This document shows, piece by piece, positions 6,690-16,025 of a stretch of 64,000 nucleotides of DNA. This DNA is from Bacteroidales bacterium. Its GTDB lineage: Bacteria > Bacteroidota > Bacteroidia > Bacteroidales > ML635J-15. How positions within the stretch are numbered: position 1 is the first letter of the stretch; each line of letters begins with the position of its first letter. The position numbers and the translations under genes were made by a program. Location: assembly GCA_017651185.1 (NCBI GenBank), contig JAGCDJ010000032.1, forward strand, positions 1-64,000, written 5' to 3'. Below the pieces are notes generated by a model, which did no database searches, was not told where the DNA came from, and saw only the letters and a list, made by a program, of their open reading frames with translations.

Positions 6690-8646
6690 TTTCTAGAATC
6701 TTGAATTCCACCCTTCTATTTGCACTACGGCCTTCCTCGGTGTCGTTGGTGGCAATGGGTTTCTCGTAGGCATAGCCCTTGTATGTCAGACGATTTTCTT
6801 CAATGCCTTTGCCGATAAGGTAATCGACAACCGTTTTTGCACGCGATTCCGACAGGTCGGTGTTGTATTTCAAACTGCCCTGGTTGTCGGTATGACCAGA
6901 AATTTCGATTTTAAGGTTGGTTTGACGGATTAGAATCTCGGCAATTCTGTCGAGTTCGGCATAGGATTCTGGTTGCAGGGTCGATTTGTTGTAGTCGAAG
7001 AATATATTTTTCAGGATAATTGTGGTGCCGACCTGAATCTTTTTCAGTTTGACGTCTATTTCAAACTCTTGGAAGTCGGCTGTGTCGGCAAGATTGAAGT
7101 TTTCGCTGTGGAAAAGGTACCCTTTCCTGCTAACGCTGAACCCATAATTTTTTCCCGATGGCAGGTTAACTATGTATGCTCCCGACGAACTGTTTGACTT
7201 GAATGTTGATATTACCTCGTTTTTGCTGTTGTCGGTAATTTCGATTTCGGCTTCGAGCGGCGAACCGCTGTCGGCATCGGTAATTGTACCTTTTACGAGT
7301 GTAACGAGGACTTTTGGCGCATTTTGCTTGTTTTCTTTTGTCGGGAATTTCAGTTCGTATATGTCCCACTGCCCGTAGCCATCGGAGCGAGCAGAGGTGT
7401 AGTAGGCGTTGCGACCACTGGCAGTTATTGAGAAATATGATTCGTCTAGGGGTGTGTTGATTGGATAACCGAGATTTTCGGGTTCCGACCAGTTGCCATT
7501 TTCGTCCTTTACTGACTTGAAAATGTCGTATCCGCCCATCGTGTTGTGTCCATCCGAGCAGAAATAAAGTGTTCTGCCGTCGGGATGTATGAACACACCC
7601 CGTTCTTCGTATTCCGAATTAATAGGTGCTCCTATGTTTATAGGTTCAGACCATGTTCCGTTCTTACTGAGTGTAGAGTAGAATATGTCGTGTTTGCCCA
7701 ATGATTTGCTATTGTTCGAAATAAAGTATAGGGTTTTGTTGTCCGATGACAGGCAGACTGTTGCCTCGTGCGATTGTTTGTTTATCTTTTCCGAAATGTT
7801 TTTTGGCTTTTGCCACTTGCTGCCTTTTAGGGTAGAAACATATATGTCACCGCCATTAAGGTCCATGTACACATACATTGTCTGTCCGTCAGGGGAAAGA
7901 CCTGCCACGGCATCATTTAGTCCGGTGTTGAGCGGTGCGCCTACATTGCGTGCCTTTGTCCAGCCGTTTGCGGTATGGGTGCTTTCGTATATGTCCTCGC
8001 AGTACATTCCATCTTCGAGTATCATGTTCCCTGTTCCTCCTTTGCGTCTCGATGTGAAATACAATTTCGAACCGTCTGAGGTTACGAGTGGAATATATTC
8101 GCGGTATTCGGTATTGATGTTCTCACCGAGGTTGATGATTTCCACATCTACGGTGTCCTTTATAATTTCGATTCCGTTGTTGCATTGCTGGATAAGTCGG
8201 CGAATTTCGTTTTGCTCGTTCTTGTCTTTCAAGGTTTTTAGGTAGTCGGAATAGCATTTTTTTGCTTCCTCGAATTTATAGTTCCAATGGTAACCGCGGC
8301 CAAGGTAGAAAAGAATTTTCTTGTCGATGGTCTTATTTAGGGAATACGCCTTTTCAAAATATTCGAGGCATTGCGATTTTTGTGCCGAGTTGAAATGGCA
8401 GCAGCCAATTTTGAAATTGAGTTCGGAATTGTTGGGGTTGAATTTTTGTGCTGGCATATAGTATTTCAAGGCGTTTGTGTAATCGCATGAATTGTAAAAG
8501 TTGTTGCCTGTGGTAATGTTTGATTTTGCGGCGTTAACCTCGTTGGCTTTCCCTGGGAAGTTGGAAGCAGTGAATTTTGTGTCAACCTGCGCCGTGGTAA
8601 TGCCAACCAGCATTACAAGCAGTATAGTAGGTATAATATTTTTCAT
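6682..8646 (-). CDS. PorE-like TPR/beta-propeller/OmpA outer-membrane protein
   Basis: About 654 residues. The order of parts is signal peptide (MKNIIPTILLVMLVGITTAQ), TPR-type helices (about 40-160; NNFYNSCDYTNALKYYMPAQ), a WD40-like PD40 propeller (about 180-440) with repeated DG.T(L/M)YF(C/I)S strands, a carboxypeptidase regulatory-like domain (about 450-535) and a C-terminal OmpA domain with IEISGHTDNQGSLKYN and ANRRVEFKI. This is the architecture of PorE, which tethers the T9SS to peptidoglycan. Unlike P. gingivalis PorE I see no lipobox Cys. ATG codons exist at 8658 and 8646; the promoter's predicted start near 8662 and the normal signal-peptide length favour 8646. A general OmpA-family role is the alternative. 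Confidence 0.8.
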   Translation of the reverse strand: MKNIIPTILLVMLVGITTAQVDTKFTASNFPGKANEVNAAKSNITTGNNFYNSCDYTNALKYYMPAQKFNPNNSELNFKIGCCHFNSAQKSQCLEYFEKAYSLNKTIDKKILFYLGRGYHWNYKFEEAKKCYSDYLKTLKDKNEQNEIRRLIQQCNNGIEIIKDTVDVEIINLGENINTEYREYIPLVTSDGSKLYFTSRRKGGTGNMILEDGMYCEDIYESTHTANGWTKARNVGAPLNTGLNDAVAGLSPDGQTMYVYMDLNGGDIYVSTLKGSKWQKPKNISEKINKQSHEATVCLSSDNKTLYFISNNSKSLGKHDIFYSTLSKNGTWSEPINIGAPINSEYEERGVFIHPDGRTLYFCSDGHNTMGGYDIFKSVKDENGNWSEPENLGYPINTPLDESYFSITASGRNAYYTSARSDGYGQWDIYELKFPTKENKQNAPKVLVTLVKGTITDADSGSPLEAEIEITDNSKNEVISTFKSNSSSGAYIVNLPSGKNYGFSVSRKGYLFHSENFNLADTADFQEFEIDVKLKKIQVGTTIILKNIFFDYNKSTLQPESYAELDRIAEILIRQTNLKIEISGHTDNQGSLKYNTDLSESRAKTVVDYLIGKGIEENRLTYKGYAYEKPIATNDTEEGRSANRRVEFKILETK

Positions 8647-8666
8647 TTTTGAATTCATTTGTCGCT

Positions 8667-8698
8667 ACAAATTTAATCTTTTATTCCGATTCCTCAAA
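8667..8698 (-). promoter_or_regulatory. Promoter of the PorE-like gene
   Basis: On the minus strand TAAATTTGT (8675-8667) is the -7 box, with TTTG (8698-8695) 19 nt upstream. It lies just before the two candidate ATGs. Confidence 0.65.
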
Positions 8699-8911
8699 TA
8701 CATATTTAGCAAGTGTAATGCCACTTTGTAAGTGGTGATTTTAATTCGGTTTTTCAAAACTATGAATAGTAATATGATGTTTTGAATGCAACACGACCAT
8801 TATTTATTGCCAAAAAAATAGGAAAAATCGCTTGTGAGATTCAAATGTTGCAAAGGTAATGCTTTGAGAATCAATGTTTATCTGAATAAAAATGAAAAAG
8901 TAAAAAAAATA

Positions 8912-8945
8912 TTTGGAAGTAATTGGAATTTTGTCTTACCTTTGC
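8912..8945 (+). promoter_or_regulatory. Promoter of the tRNA pair
   Basis: TTTG at 8912-8915 and TACCTTTGC at 8937-8945, 21 nt apart, match the Bacteroidota consensus. The box ends 10 nt before tRNA-Gly. Confidence 0.7.
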
Positions 8946-8955
8946 ATCGCTTTTA

Positions 8956-9028
<73 letters not shown>

Positions 9029-9067
9029 CTTTTTTTTTACGCTCTTTTGAAGTTTAAAAGAACAAGT

Positions 9068-9152
9068 GCCCTGGTGGCGGAATAGGTAGACGCGCTGGAC
9101 TTAAAATCCAGTGATCATTGCGATCGTGCCGGTTCGACCCCGGCCCGGGGTA
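9068..9152 (+). tRNA. tRNA-Leu (anticodon TAA)
   Basis: An 85-nt class II tRNA with a long variable arm (TGATCATTGCGATCG region). The acceptor is GCCCTGG/CCGGGGT with a G:T closing pair, the anticodon loop is CTTAAAA (anticodon TAA), the T-stem is GCCGG/CCGGC with loop TTCGACC, and the discriminator is A. It lies 39 nt after tRNA-Gly and is probably co-transcribed with it. Confidence 0.95.
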
Positions 9153-9258
9153 CCTATTGGATTAAGAGGATAAAAGAATTGTTTTCATATTGTTTTCCGG
9201 ATGAACACTAGTTCGTTCGGTTTTTTTTTGCTTTTTTCATCCTGAAAAATACATGCTA

Positions 9259-9294
9259 TTTGGGTTCAAATTCCGAAATTATATGTAGGTTTGC
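9259..9294 (+). promoter_or_regulatory. Promoter of the amidohydrolase gene
   Basis: TTTG (9259-9262) and TAGGTTTGC (9286-9294), 23 nt apart. The predicted start of transcription is only a few bases before the ATG at 9309, so the leader is very short. Confidence 0.6.
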
Positions 9295-9308
9295 ACAAAA
9301 TTATTGAC

Positions 9309-10484
9309 ATGGGAAGTCTATTGACTGAAATAAAGGCGGCAAATCAAGAATTGTTTGGACAAATTGTCGAATATCGCCGTCACATACATCAAAATCCAGA
9401 ACTGTCGTTTCAGGAGTTTGAAACGGCAAAATACATTCGAAACATATTGCATGATAATAGTATAGCAACTGATGACACTTTTGGTGATAATGCCGTCATT
9501 GCTGTGTTTGGAGAGGGTGGCGAGACTATTGCTCTGCGTGCCGACATTGATGCTTTACCCATTCACGAGGAGGTTGATTTGCCGTTCAGGTCGCGTAACG
9601 AAGGCGTTATGCATGCTTGCGGGCATGATGCACATGCCGCATCACTGCTGGGTACTGCATTGATATTGAAGAGATTCGAGAAGCATATACGCAATCGTAT
9701 TGTGCTGATTTTCCAGCCGGGTGAGGAACTTTGTCCTGGAGGAGCCAACATTTTGGTACAAAAAGGTTTGCTAGAGAAATATGATATTAAGCGTATAGTT
9801 GGTATGCATGTTTCTTCGGAGTTGCCAACTGGAAAATTCCTTTTCGGTAGTGGTTATCTTATGGCTGCGACCAATGAATTATACATTAAGTTTCATGGAG
9901 TTGGCGGGCATGCTGCCATTCCACAGAAGCGTAGCGATACGGTGCTTGCACTAGCCGATTTCCTTGTCAATGTTCGCAAAATGCAGGAATCGCTTACCGA
10001 TGACATGCCGTTTGTGGTGGCTTTTGGAAAAATTGTTGGCGATGGCGCGTTAAATGTCGTGCCTCCCGAGACATCTGCCGATGGTACAATGAGAACATTT
10101 AATCCTGTGCTGCACAAGACTATTGAGGAAAACTTGAAGCGAATTTCGGAAGAATCGGCGGCAAAGTACAAATGCACGGCAGAACTTGAAATTCGCAAGG
10201 GTTATCCTGCCGTTTATAACAATCCAGAGGTGACTAAAATTGCGCGAAAACTTGCAGTTGAATATGTTTCGGAAGCAAATTTGGATGAGATGCCACTGAA
10301 GATGACTGCAGAAGATTTTGCGTACTATTCTGAGAAGATTCCGGCAACATTTTTCCGCGCTGGAATAATGGGCAACGGCAGGGGAGTAGTAGGTCAGCAT
10401 AATCCGAAGTTCGACATGGATGAGGAAGTTTTCCGTGAATCGGCAGGACTTATGGCATATATTGCGTTGAATTTGAACAATTGA
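9309..10484 (+). CDS. M20-family amidohydrolase (hippurate/N-acyl-amino-acid hydrolase type)
   Basis: A 391-residue cytosolic metallo-aminoacylase of the M20D type, which hydrolyses N-acyl or N-carbamoyl amino acids. It contains YRRHIHQNPELSFQE, the family's N-terminal signature; ALRADIDALPIHE; the metal-binding MHACGHDAHAASLLG; FQPGEE; and a late TAEDFAYYSEKIPATFFR. His, Asp and Glu metal ligands are all present. The length is normal for the family. The ATG at 9309 follows a promoter that overlaps the start of the longer frame. The exact acyl substrate is not predictable. The next gene (TrmH-like, 10589) is on the same strand, 104 nt away. Confidence 0.9.
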   Translation: MGSLLTEIKAANQELFGQIVEYRRHIHQNPELSFQEFETAKYIRNILHDNSIATDDTFGDNAVIAVFGEGGETIALRADIDALPIHEEVDLPFRSRNEGVMHACGHDAHAASLLGTALILKRFEKHIRNRIVLIFQPGEELCPGGANILVQKGLLEKYDIKRIVGMHVSSELPTGKFLFGSGYLMAATNELYIKFHGVGGHAAIPQKRSDTVLALADFLVNVRKMQESLTDDMPFVVAFGKIVGDGALNVVPPETSADGTMRTFNPVLHKTIEENLKRISEESAAKYKCTAELEIRKGYPAVYNNPEVTKIARKLAVEYVSEANLDEMPLKMTAEDFAYYSEKIPATFFRAGIMGNGRGVVGQHNPKFDMDEEVFRESAGLMAYIALNLNN

Positions 10485-10588
10485 TAATGGACTGTCTAAC
10501 AGAAGCCCTGTCTTGCAGTCTGCCGAAAATCACAAGTCCGTTAGACTGATAGACATCAAGACTGTTAGACAAAAAAATAGATTTTATA

Positions 10589-11125
10589 ATGAAGAAGCTT
10601 TTGATGTCGGAAATGGGGCGCTTGTCGGTTGAGCAGTTTAAGTCGGCAAGGAAGAATCCGCTTGTAGTGGTGCTTGACAATGTTCGTAGTCATCACAATG
10701 TTGGTGCGGTTTTCCGTACTTGCGATGCTTTTGCTTGCGAACGGTTGTTGTTGTGTGGAATTACTGGTACTCCGCCGCATCGCGACATACAAAAAACCGC
10801 CCTTGGTGCAACTGAAAGCGTTGAATGGAAGTATTATGAAAATACCATGGATGCGATTAATGAGCTAAAATCGGCAGGATATAAGATTGTTGCACTAGAA
10901 ATTGCAGAAGGAAGCATCCCTGTTGATTCGTTTGTTGCAGAAGAAGGCGAAAAGTATGCACTCGTACTTGGCAATGAAGTCGATGGCGTAGATGATGCCG
11001 TTATGGAACATGCTGACATTTGTCTCGAAATTCCGCAGTTTGGCACAAAGCATTCGCTCAATGTTTCAGTTAGCGGTGGCATTGCGATTTGGGAAATGTG
11101 CAAGAAGATAATGAGCAAAGGGTGA
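10589..11125 (+). CDS. TrmH/SpoU-family RNA 2'-O-methyltransferase
   Basis: A 178-residue protein with the three SPOUT knot motifs. Motif 1 is LDNVRSHHNVGAVFRTCDAF (about residues 29-48), motif 2 is LVLGNEVDGVDDAV, and motif 3 is IPQFGTKHSLNVSVSGGIAI, which forms the SAM-binding trefoil knot. It methylates a ribose 2'-OH in tRNA or rRNA. The protein is small, without the N-terminal L30e-like substrate domain of RlmB, so it resembles TrmL or TrmH cores. The nucleotide target is not deducible. It has no obvious promoter of its own, so it may be read through from the amidohydrolase gene. Confidence 0.9.
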   Translation: MKKLLMSEMGRLSVEQFKSARKNPLVVVLDNVRSHHNVGAVFRTCDAFACERLLLCGITGTPPHRDIQKTALGATESVEWKYYENTMDAINELKSAGYKIVALEIAEGSIPVDSFVAEEGEKYALVLGNEVDGVDDAVMEHADICLEIPQFGTKHSLNVSVSGGIAIWEMCKKIMSKG

Positions 11126-11456
11126 TGTTTTCGGCGTTTCTGCGCTTCGCTATTTCTGGGTTTCTGGTTTGAATGGTTTCGCCGTTTCTAAGTTTGGCTT
11201 ACGCCGAGCTAAAGGTTAACTTCGTTGAGGGCTACTTGTGCTGAGCACAGCCGAAGTACGCCGTTCAAGTTGTTTGAAATTGTTTATTGTTGTTGAGACG
11301 CAAAATTTTGCGTCTTTACATGTTTGCATGTATAAAAAATTGTAGGCACGCAATGCATTGCGTGCCTACTGATTAATTGTTAAATCATTTTCGCCATATA
11401 AAAAAGATGACAGTCCGTCGGACTGCCATCCCAAATACAAAAATTATGAAAAATAA
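11126..11456. repeat. Intergenic region with palindromes and an interspersed repeat
   Basis: I see no gene here. The segment holds a degenerate dispersed sequence (CGCCGTTTCT and GCCGAGCTAAAGGTTAACTT, 11135-11275) that recurs near 20421-20450 and 52210-52230. Two perfect palindromes follow: GACGCAAAATTTTGCGTC (11297-11314) and a 28-bp palindrome at 11342-11369 with half-site GTAGGCACGCAATG. The oadB terminator is at 11400-11430. Confidence 0.7.
11400..11430 (-). terminator. Rho-independent terminator of the decarboxylase operon
   Basis: On the minus strand GATGGCAGTCC and GGACTGTCATC form an 11-bp stem with one G:T pair and a 3-nt loop, followed by six T. It lies 26 nt past the oadB stop. 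Confidence 0.8.
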
Positions 11457-13037
11457 CTATCCTAGGAAGCTCAACAGCAAACCTGCTGCGATTGCTGAGC
11501 CTAATACACCGGCAACATTCGGACCCATTGCGTGCATGAGCAGGAAGTTGCTTGGGTTTTCCTTCTGACCTACGGTCTGCGAAACGCGGGCTGCCATTGG
11601 CACTGCCGAAACGCCTGCCGAACCGATAAGCGGATTGATCTTTTCCTTGAGGAAGAGGTTCATGAACTTAGCCATCAAAACACCACCTGCAGTACTGAAG
11701 CTGAATGCAACAACACCGATGATAACGATTTCGATGGTCTTGAGTGTGAGGAACGAACCTGCTACTGCTGTTGCTCCAACCGAAATACCGAGAAATACAG
11801 TAACAATATTCATAAGTTCATTCTGAACGGTCTTGCTAAGTCTTTCTGTTACGCCACATTCTTTCAGCAGGTTACCGAACATCAAGCATCCGATAAGCGA
11901 AGCTGCCGATGGAACGATAAGAACAGCAATCATAGTGATGACAATCGGGAAAACGATTTTTTCCTTCTTGCTTACATCCCTGAGCTGCTTCATTGAAATC
12001 TGGCGTTCCTTCTTTGTGGTGAGAGCCTTCATGATAGGCGGCTGAATTACAGGAATCAAAGCCATGTAGGAGTAAGCTGCGATTGCGATAGGACCGAGCA
12101 AATCCGGAGCAAGTTTCGATGTCAGGAAGATTGCGGTAGGACCATCAGCACCACCGATAATACCTATTGAACCAGCCTCGTTTGGTGCGAAACCTATTGC
12201 TACTGCGCAGAGGAAGGTAATGAAAATACCAAACTGTGCGGCAGCACCGAGCAAAAGGCTCTTCGGGTTTGCAATCAGCGGACCGAAATCGGTCATTGCA
12301 CCTATACCTATAAATATTAAGCATGGGTAAAGACCTAACTTAACACCCATATAGATAATATCGAGCATTCCGCCTTCCTTCAGGATTGTGCCGTAGCTGT
12401 GGTAGCTTGGGCTGTTCTCATCGAGGAAAGCCGACCAAAGTTCACTGTGGTACATTTCTGCACCAGGCAAGTTCGATAGCAACATACCGAATGCAATCGG
12501 GAGAAGTAGTAATGGTTCGTACTGCTTTGCTATTGCAAGATAAATAAGCAGACAGCTTATAAGTAGCATTATTATTGCCTTCCAGTTTTCTCCCAGACCT
12601 GCTATACCGCTGGTCTTGCAGAACTTTACGATTTTGCCCCATGCGGAATTGTCTTCCTCTTGAGGTTCTTCATTTACAACTTTATTGTCGTTGGCAGTGT
12701 TCGAGTCAACATTTACTTTTATATCAGCATTTTCGCCATCGCCCAAATTGCCAATCTGGATCGTAATTCCATTAAGCAATTCGGCAACTTCCTTTTCGCT
12801 TAAATCATTACCATTTATGACTTTCGTGTAAGTATAACAATTGGACTTCACGGTGTCGCCGTCAACCAATACAGTAACACCAGCCTGTCCTTCTGCTTTG
12901 TTGCTGACCGTAGCTCCTGTTGTTGCCGAAACATCCTGCTTTTCGCCATCGGTCTTGTCCTGTGCGAAAATTGGGGAAGTCAGCGTCGAAATCAGGAATA
13001 CGAACCCGACAAGCAGACTTTTCTTCAAAATATCCAT
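11457..13037 (-). CDS. mmdB: Sodium-pumping decarboxylase beta subunit (OadB/MmdB family) with an exported N-terminal extension
   Basis: The beta subunit is the membrane carboxybiotin decarboxylase that couples CO2 release to sodium export. The family core starts near residue 145 ([20 protein letters not shown]) and has about nine or more membrane segments. It contains [20 protein letters not shown], the conserved region with the functional Asp, and a second conserved block near [11 protein letters not shown]. The unusual part is the N-terminus: an apparent signal peptide or TM helix (ending PIFAQ) and about 110 extra polar residues, giving 526-528 residues against roughly 375-435 for usual OadB. 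Two ATGs exist (13043, 13037). It is the last gene of the mce-mmdA-oadG-mmdC-mmdB operon. Confidence 0.9.
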   Translation of the reverse strand: MDILKKSLLVGFVFLISTLTSPIFAQDKTDGEKQDVSATTGATVSNKAEGQAGVTVLVDGDTVKSNCYTYTKVINGNDLSEKEVAELLNGITIQIGNLGDGENADIKVNVDSNTANDNKVVNEEPQEEDNSAWGKIVKFCKTSGIAGLGENWKAIIMLLISCLLIYLAIAKQYEPLLLLPIAFGMLLSNLPGAEMYHSELWSAFLDENSPSYHSYGTILKEGGMLDIIYMGVKLGLYPCLIFIGIGAMTDFGPLIANPKSLLLGAAAQFGIFITFLCAVAIGFAPNEAGSIGIIGGADGPTAIFLTSKLAPDLLGPIAIAAYSYMALIPVIQPPIMKALTTKKERQISMKQLRDVSKKEKIVFPIVITMIAVLIVPSAASLIGCLMFGNLLKECGVTERLSKTVQNELMNIVTVFLGISVGATAVAGSFLTLKTIEIVIIGVVAFSFSTAGGVLMAKFMNLFLKEKINPLIGSAGVSAVPMAARVSQTVGQKENPSNFLLMHAMGPNVAGVLGSAIAAGLLLSFLG

Positions 13038-13058
13038 AATCATACTTTTTTAGGTTCG

Positions 13059-13487
13059 TTATTCGATTTCAACAAGAGCATCACCGAGAGCAACGGTTCT
13101 GCCAACTTCGACATAAACAGCCTTTACGGTGCCGTCCTTTTCTGCCATAATGTTGTTTTCCATCTTCATGGCTTCCATTACCAACAGAGTGTCGCCACGC
13201 TTAACAGCCTGACCTGCCGATACCAAAATCTTAACTACATTGCCTGGCAATGGAGCCTTGATTGCTGATGCAGATGCTGCTGATGCAGGTGCTGCGGCTG
13301 GCTTCTGTGCTGGAGCTGCGGCTGGCTTTGGAGTTGGCTTTGCAACCTTTGCTATCTGCGGTTCCTTTTCCTTTTCAATTTCTACTGTGTACGACTTGTC
13401 GTTGACCTTTACATTTGCAATGTTGTCGTTTACATCAACTTCTACAGCGTACTTTTTACCTTCTATTGTAAGATTGTACTTTTTCAT
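13059..13487 (-). CDS. mmdC: Biotin carboxyl carrier subunit of the decarboxylase
   Basis: A 142-residue biotin carrier. Residues 1-42 form a small N-terminal beta domain (MKKYNLTIEGKKYAVEVDV). Residues 43-76 are an Ala/Pro-rich flexible linker. Residues 77-142 are a biotinyl domain with EAMKMEN, where Lys108 is the predicted biotinylation site. It shuttles the carboxyl group from methylmalonyl-CoA at the alpha subunit to the membrane beta subunit. The same fold serves acetyl-CoA or propionyl-CoA carboxylases, but its position between the gamma-like and beta subunit genes assigns it to the sodium pump. Confidence 0.93.
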   Translation of the reverse strand: MKKYNLTIEGKKYAVEVDVNDNIANVKVNDKSYTVEIEKEKEPQIAKVAKPTPKPAAAPAQKPAAAPASAASASAIKAPLPGNVVKILVSAGQAVKRGDTLLVMEAMKMENNIMAEKDGTVKAVYVEVGRTVALGDALVEIE

Positions 13488-13491
13488 TTCC

Positions 13492-13836
13492 TTAATTATT
13501 TAACCACGGGGAATAAACCTGTGAAACATTCTTGATTGTTAATACATTGGATTCTTTGTCGTGTTCGCCGCCGAAGTATAGGTGAAGAGCGACAGCGATT
13601 GCTGCATAGTCGGCGTCGTCAGCTTTTCCGCTAACTTTTGCTTCAGCAGCAGGCTTAGGTGCTTCCACCTTGGCTTCCTGCTTTTTGCCTTTCTTGGCTA
13701 CAACGCCGAAGAGAGTCATGACTATCACGAAGAAAGCCATGATAAGCAAAACTATGCAGAAACATATTCCTACCAATGCCCAAGTGTCGTTCCAGCCCCA
13801 GTTTTCTGCGTTGACTGCTAATAACATATTACTCAT
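13492..13836 (-). CDS. oadG: Sodium-pump decarboxylase gamma/delta subunit (OadG family)
   Basis: A 114-residue membrane protein with one hydrophobic helix (about 19-46; TWALVGICFCIVLLIMAFFV). A Lys-rich cytosolic stretch follows, then an Ala/Glu/Pro linker and a C-terminal tail with YAAIAVALHLYFGGEHD. This is the layout of OadG/MmdD, which holds the decarboxylase complex together. The C-terminal AIAVAL segment is common in the Bacteroidota members. It starts 11 nt after mmdA and ends 4 nt before the biotin carrier, so it is clearly in the same operon. Confidence 0.88.
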   Translation of the reverse strand: MSNMLLAVNAENWGWNDTWALVGICFCIVLLIMAFFVIVMTLFGVVAKKGKKQEAKVEAPKPAAEAKVSGKADDADYAAIAVALHLYFGGEHDKESNVLTIKNVSQVYSPWLNN

Positions 13837-13847
13837 GGCAAAACGGT

Positions 13848-15407
13848 TTATAGAGGAATATTATTATGTTTCTTGTTTGGACGAGTATCCTTCTTTGTTG
13901 CCAAAGCTGCAAGTGCGCGGATGATTCTGAAACGTGTGTTGCGCGGTTCAATTACATCGTCAATGTATCCGTACTTGGCTGCCTGATAAGGATTTGCAAA
14001 TGCTTCCTTGTATTCGGCTTCCTTTTCGGCTGCATATTTGGCTTTTTCTTCAGGATTTTCGATTTCCTTCATGCCCTTTGCGTAAAGAACTTCGATAGCA
14101 CCTGATGCACCCATAACAGCGATTTCTGCTGATGGCCAAGCGTAGTTGAAGTCGCCCTTCAACTGCTTCGAGCTCATAACATCGTGAGCACCACCGTACG
14201 ACTTGCGCAATGTAACGGTTACCTTCGGAACCGTAGCTTCGCCGTATGCGTACATCAGTTTAGCACCGTTGGTGATGATTCCACCGTATTCCTGATTGCT
14301 ACCTGGCATGAATCCTGGAACGTCAACCAAAGTAACCAATGGAATATTGAAGCAGTCGCAGAATCTGATGAAGCGTGCGCCCTTGCGTGATGACTCGATG
14401 TCGAGGCAGCCTGCGAGGAACGATGGCTGGTTGGCAACAATACCTACCGACTGTCCGTTGAAACGAGCAAAACCGACAACGATGTTCTTTGCATAGTCCT
14501 TGTGAACTTCTTCGAATTCTCCGTTGTCAACAATCAACTTGATGATGTCCTTAACATCGTAAGGTTTGTTCGGATTGTCGGGAAGAATCGAGTTCAAAGC
14601 GTCTTCCATTCTGTCGATCGGGTCGTTGCATTCGATACGAGGAGTGAGTTCCTTGTAGTTCTGAGGCATGTACGAAATGAGTCTCTTCAAGGTGTCGATT
14701 GCATCTTCTTCGTCGTGAGCTACAAAGTGAGCAACACCCGACTTTGATGCGTGAACCATTGCACCGCCGAGGTCGTTTTCGGTGATTGTTTCGCCAGTTA
14801 CGGTCTTCGTAACCTTAGGACCGGTAACAAACATATAGCTGTTCGATTCCGACATGATGATGTAGTCGGTGAGTGCTGGCGAATAAACTGCGCCACCTGC
14901 GCAAGGACCGAGGATAGCCGACAACTGTGGAACTACGCCCGATGCTTCGATGTTGCGCTGGAAGATTTCAGCGTAGCCCGAAAGGCTGGTAACGCCTTCC
15001 TGGATACGAGCGCCACCGCTATCGTTCAAGCCGATGATAGGAACGCCGGCCTTCATTGCCATATCCATAACCTTGCAGATTTTCTTGGCGTTGGTTTCCG
15101 ACAGGGAACCACCCATTACGGTAAAGTCCTGCGAGAAAACATAAACCATTCTGCCACCTATTGTTCCGTAGCCGGTAACGACGCCGTCGCCGAGGTACGA
15201 TTCCTTTTCGATACCGAAGTTGTGGCATCTGTGAGTTACAAACATGTCGATTTCTTCGAAGCTGCCTTCATCTAGGAGCATGTTTATTCTTTCGCGGGCA
15301 GTGTATTTGCCCTTCTTATGCTGTGATTCGATGCGCTTTTCGCCACCGCCCAGACGGGCTTCGGCACGCATGTCAACCAATTTTTTAATTTTTTCTTCTA
15401 AAGCCAT
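13848..15407 (-). CDS. mmdA: Methylmalonyl-CoA decarboxylase alpha subunit (carboxyltransferase)
   Basis: A 519-residue carboxyltransferase of the MmdA/PccB family. It moves CO2 from methylmalonyl-CoA to carrier-bound biotin, giving propionyl-CoA. The N-half holds [16 protein letters not shown] and the oxyanion-hole [13 protein letters not shown]. The C-half holds [18 protein letters not shown] and the [11 protein letters not shown]oA-binding region. The ATG at 15407 ([17 protein letters not shown]) was chosen as the usual family start; it lies 11 nt past the epimerase stop. The same fold also serves propionyl-CoA carboxylase, but the OadG and OadB neighbours and the epimerase point to decarboxylation in propionate formation from succinate. 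Confidence 0.95.
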   Translation of the reverse strand: MALEEKIKKLVDMRAEARLGGGEKRIESQHKKGKYTARERINMLLDEGSFEEIDMFVTHRCHNFGIEKESYLGDGVVTGYGTIGGRMVYVFSQDFTVMGGSLSETNAKKICKVMDMAMKAGVPIIGLNDSGGARIQEGVTSLSGYAEIFQRNIEASGVVPQLSAILGPCAGGAVYSPALTDYIIMSESNSYMFVTGPKVTKTVTGETITENDLGGAMVHASKSGVAHFVAHDEEDAIDTLKRLISYMPQNYKELTPRIECNDPIDRMEDALNSILPDNPNKPYDVKDIIKLIVDNGEFEEVHKDYAKNIVVGFARFNGQSVGIVANQPSFLAGCLDIESSRKGARFIRFCDCFNIPLVTLVDVPGFMPGSNQEYGGIITNGAKLMYAYGEATVPKVTVTLRKSYGGAHDVMSSKQLKGDFNYAWPSAEIAVMGASGAIEVLYAKGMKEIENPEEKAKYAAEKEAEYKEAFANPYQAAKYGYIDDVIEPRNTRFRIIRALAALATKKDTRPNKKHNNIPL

Positions 15408-15418
15408 CTTGTGATTAT

Positions 15419-15829
15419 TTACTTGTTTTTGTTTTCGCACATTTCAGTAAGTACGCCGAAAGTTGACTTCGGGTGGAGGAAAGCGATGCTAAGGCCTTCG
15501 GCACCTTTGCGAGGAGCCTTGTCGATGAGACGCAGACCGGCGAGTTCGACTTCCGAGAGGCACTTTTCGATGCCGTTTACGCAGAATGCGATGTGGTGTA
15601 TGCCTTCGCCCCTGTTTTCGATGAACTTTGCAACAGTGCTGTCTTCTGCTGTCGGTTCAAGAAGTTCGATTTTTGTCTGTCCAACCTTGAAGAAAGCAGT
15701 CTTTACCTTCTGGTCTGCAACTTCTTCGATAGCATAGCACTTGAGACCCAATACACCTTCGTAGTATTTGCTAGTCTCTTCAATCGACTTAACGGCGATG
15801 CCAATGTGTTCAATATGAGATATATCCAT
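15419..15829 (-). CDS. mce: Methylmalonyl-CoA epimerase
   Basis: A 136-residue VOC-fold metalloenzyme that interconverts (R)- and (S)-methylmalonyl-CoA. The two beta-alpha-beta-beta-beta modules carry the metal ligands: His in HIEHIGIAV near the N-terminus, Glu in IELLEP, His in GIHHIAFCV and Glu in GVLTEM. Length and N-terminus are typical. It opens the operon that continues with mmdA, oadG, the biotin carrier and mmdB, and so supplies the right stereoisomer to the decarboxylase after methylmalonyl-CoA mutase (not in this window). Confidence 0.95.
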   Translation of the reverse strand: MDISHIEHIGIAVKSIEETSKYYEGVLGLKCYAIEEVADQKVKTAFFKVGQTKIELLEPTAEDSTVAKFIENRGEGIHHIAFCVNGIEKCLSEVELAGLRLIDKAPRKGAEGLSIAFLHPKSTFGVLTEMCENKNK

Positions 15830-15855
15830 TTTACAAATATTTTAAAAATTTTTGC

Positions 15856-15864
15856 GCAAATTTA
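15856..15864 (-). promoter_or_regulatory. -7 box of the methylmalonyl-CoA decarboxylase operon
   Basis: On the minus strand TAAATTTGC matches TAnnTTTGC, 26 nt before the mce ATG. The -33 region has no clear TTTG. Confidence 0.5.
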
Positions 15865-15918
15865 CAAAGGAATTTTGTGAAATGAAATATTTATTTGTCT
15901 TTTTTGCGGTTAAAATTG

Positions 15919-16011
15919 TGTGTTCTTTAACACAGATATTTGCAATTTTTTGAAACAAAAACACGAGTTATGTTTCTTTGTTCATAAAAATGTAACACAA
16001 AAGCGGTGTTA
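15919..16011. promoter_or_regulatory. Paired TAACACA inverted repeats between divergent operons (candidate operators)
   Basis: Two inverted repeats share the half-site AACAC/GTGTT: TGTGTT-cttt-AACACA (15919-15934) and TAACAC-aaaagcg-GTGTTA (15993-16011). The second covers the place where the -33 element of the plus-strand operon should be. They could be binding sites of one regulator of the graspetide-like cassette, the mce operon, or both. No regulator gene is adjacent. The rest of the 249-bp gap is AT-rich. Confidence 0.4.
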
Positions 16012-16025
16012 TTAATTTTTAGTTG

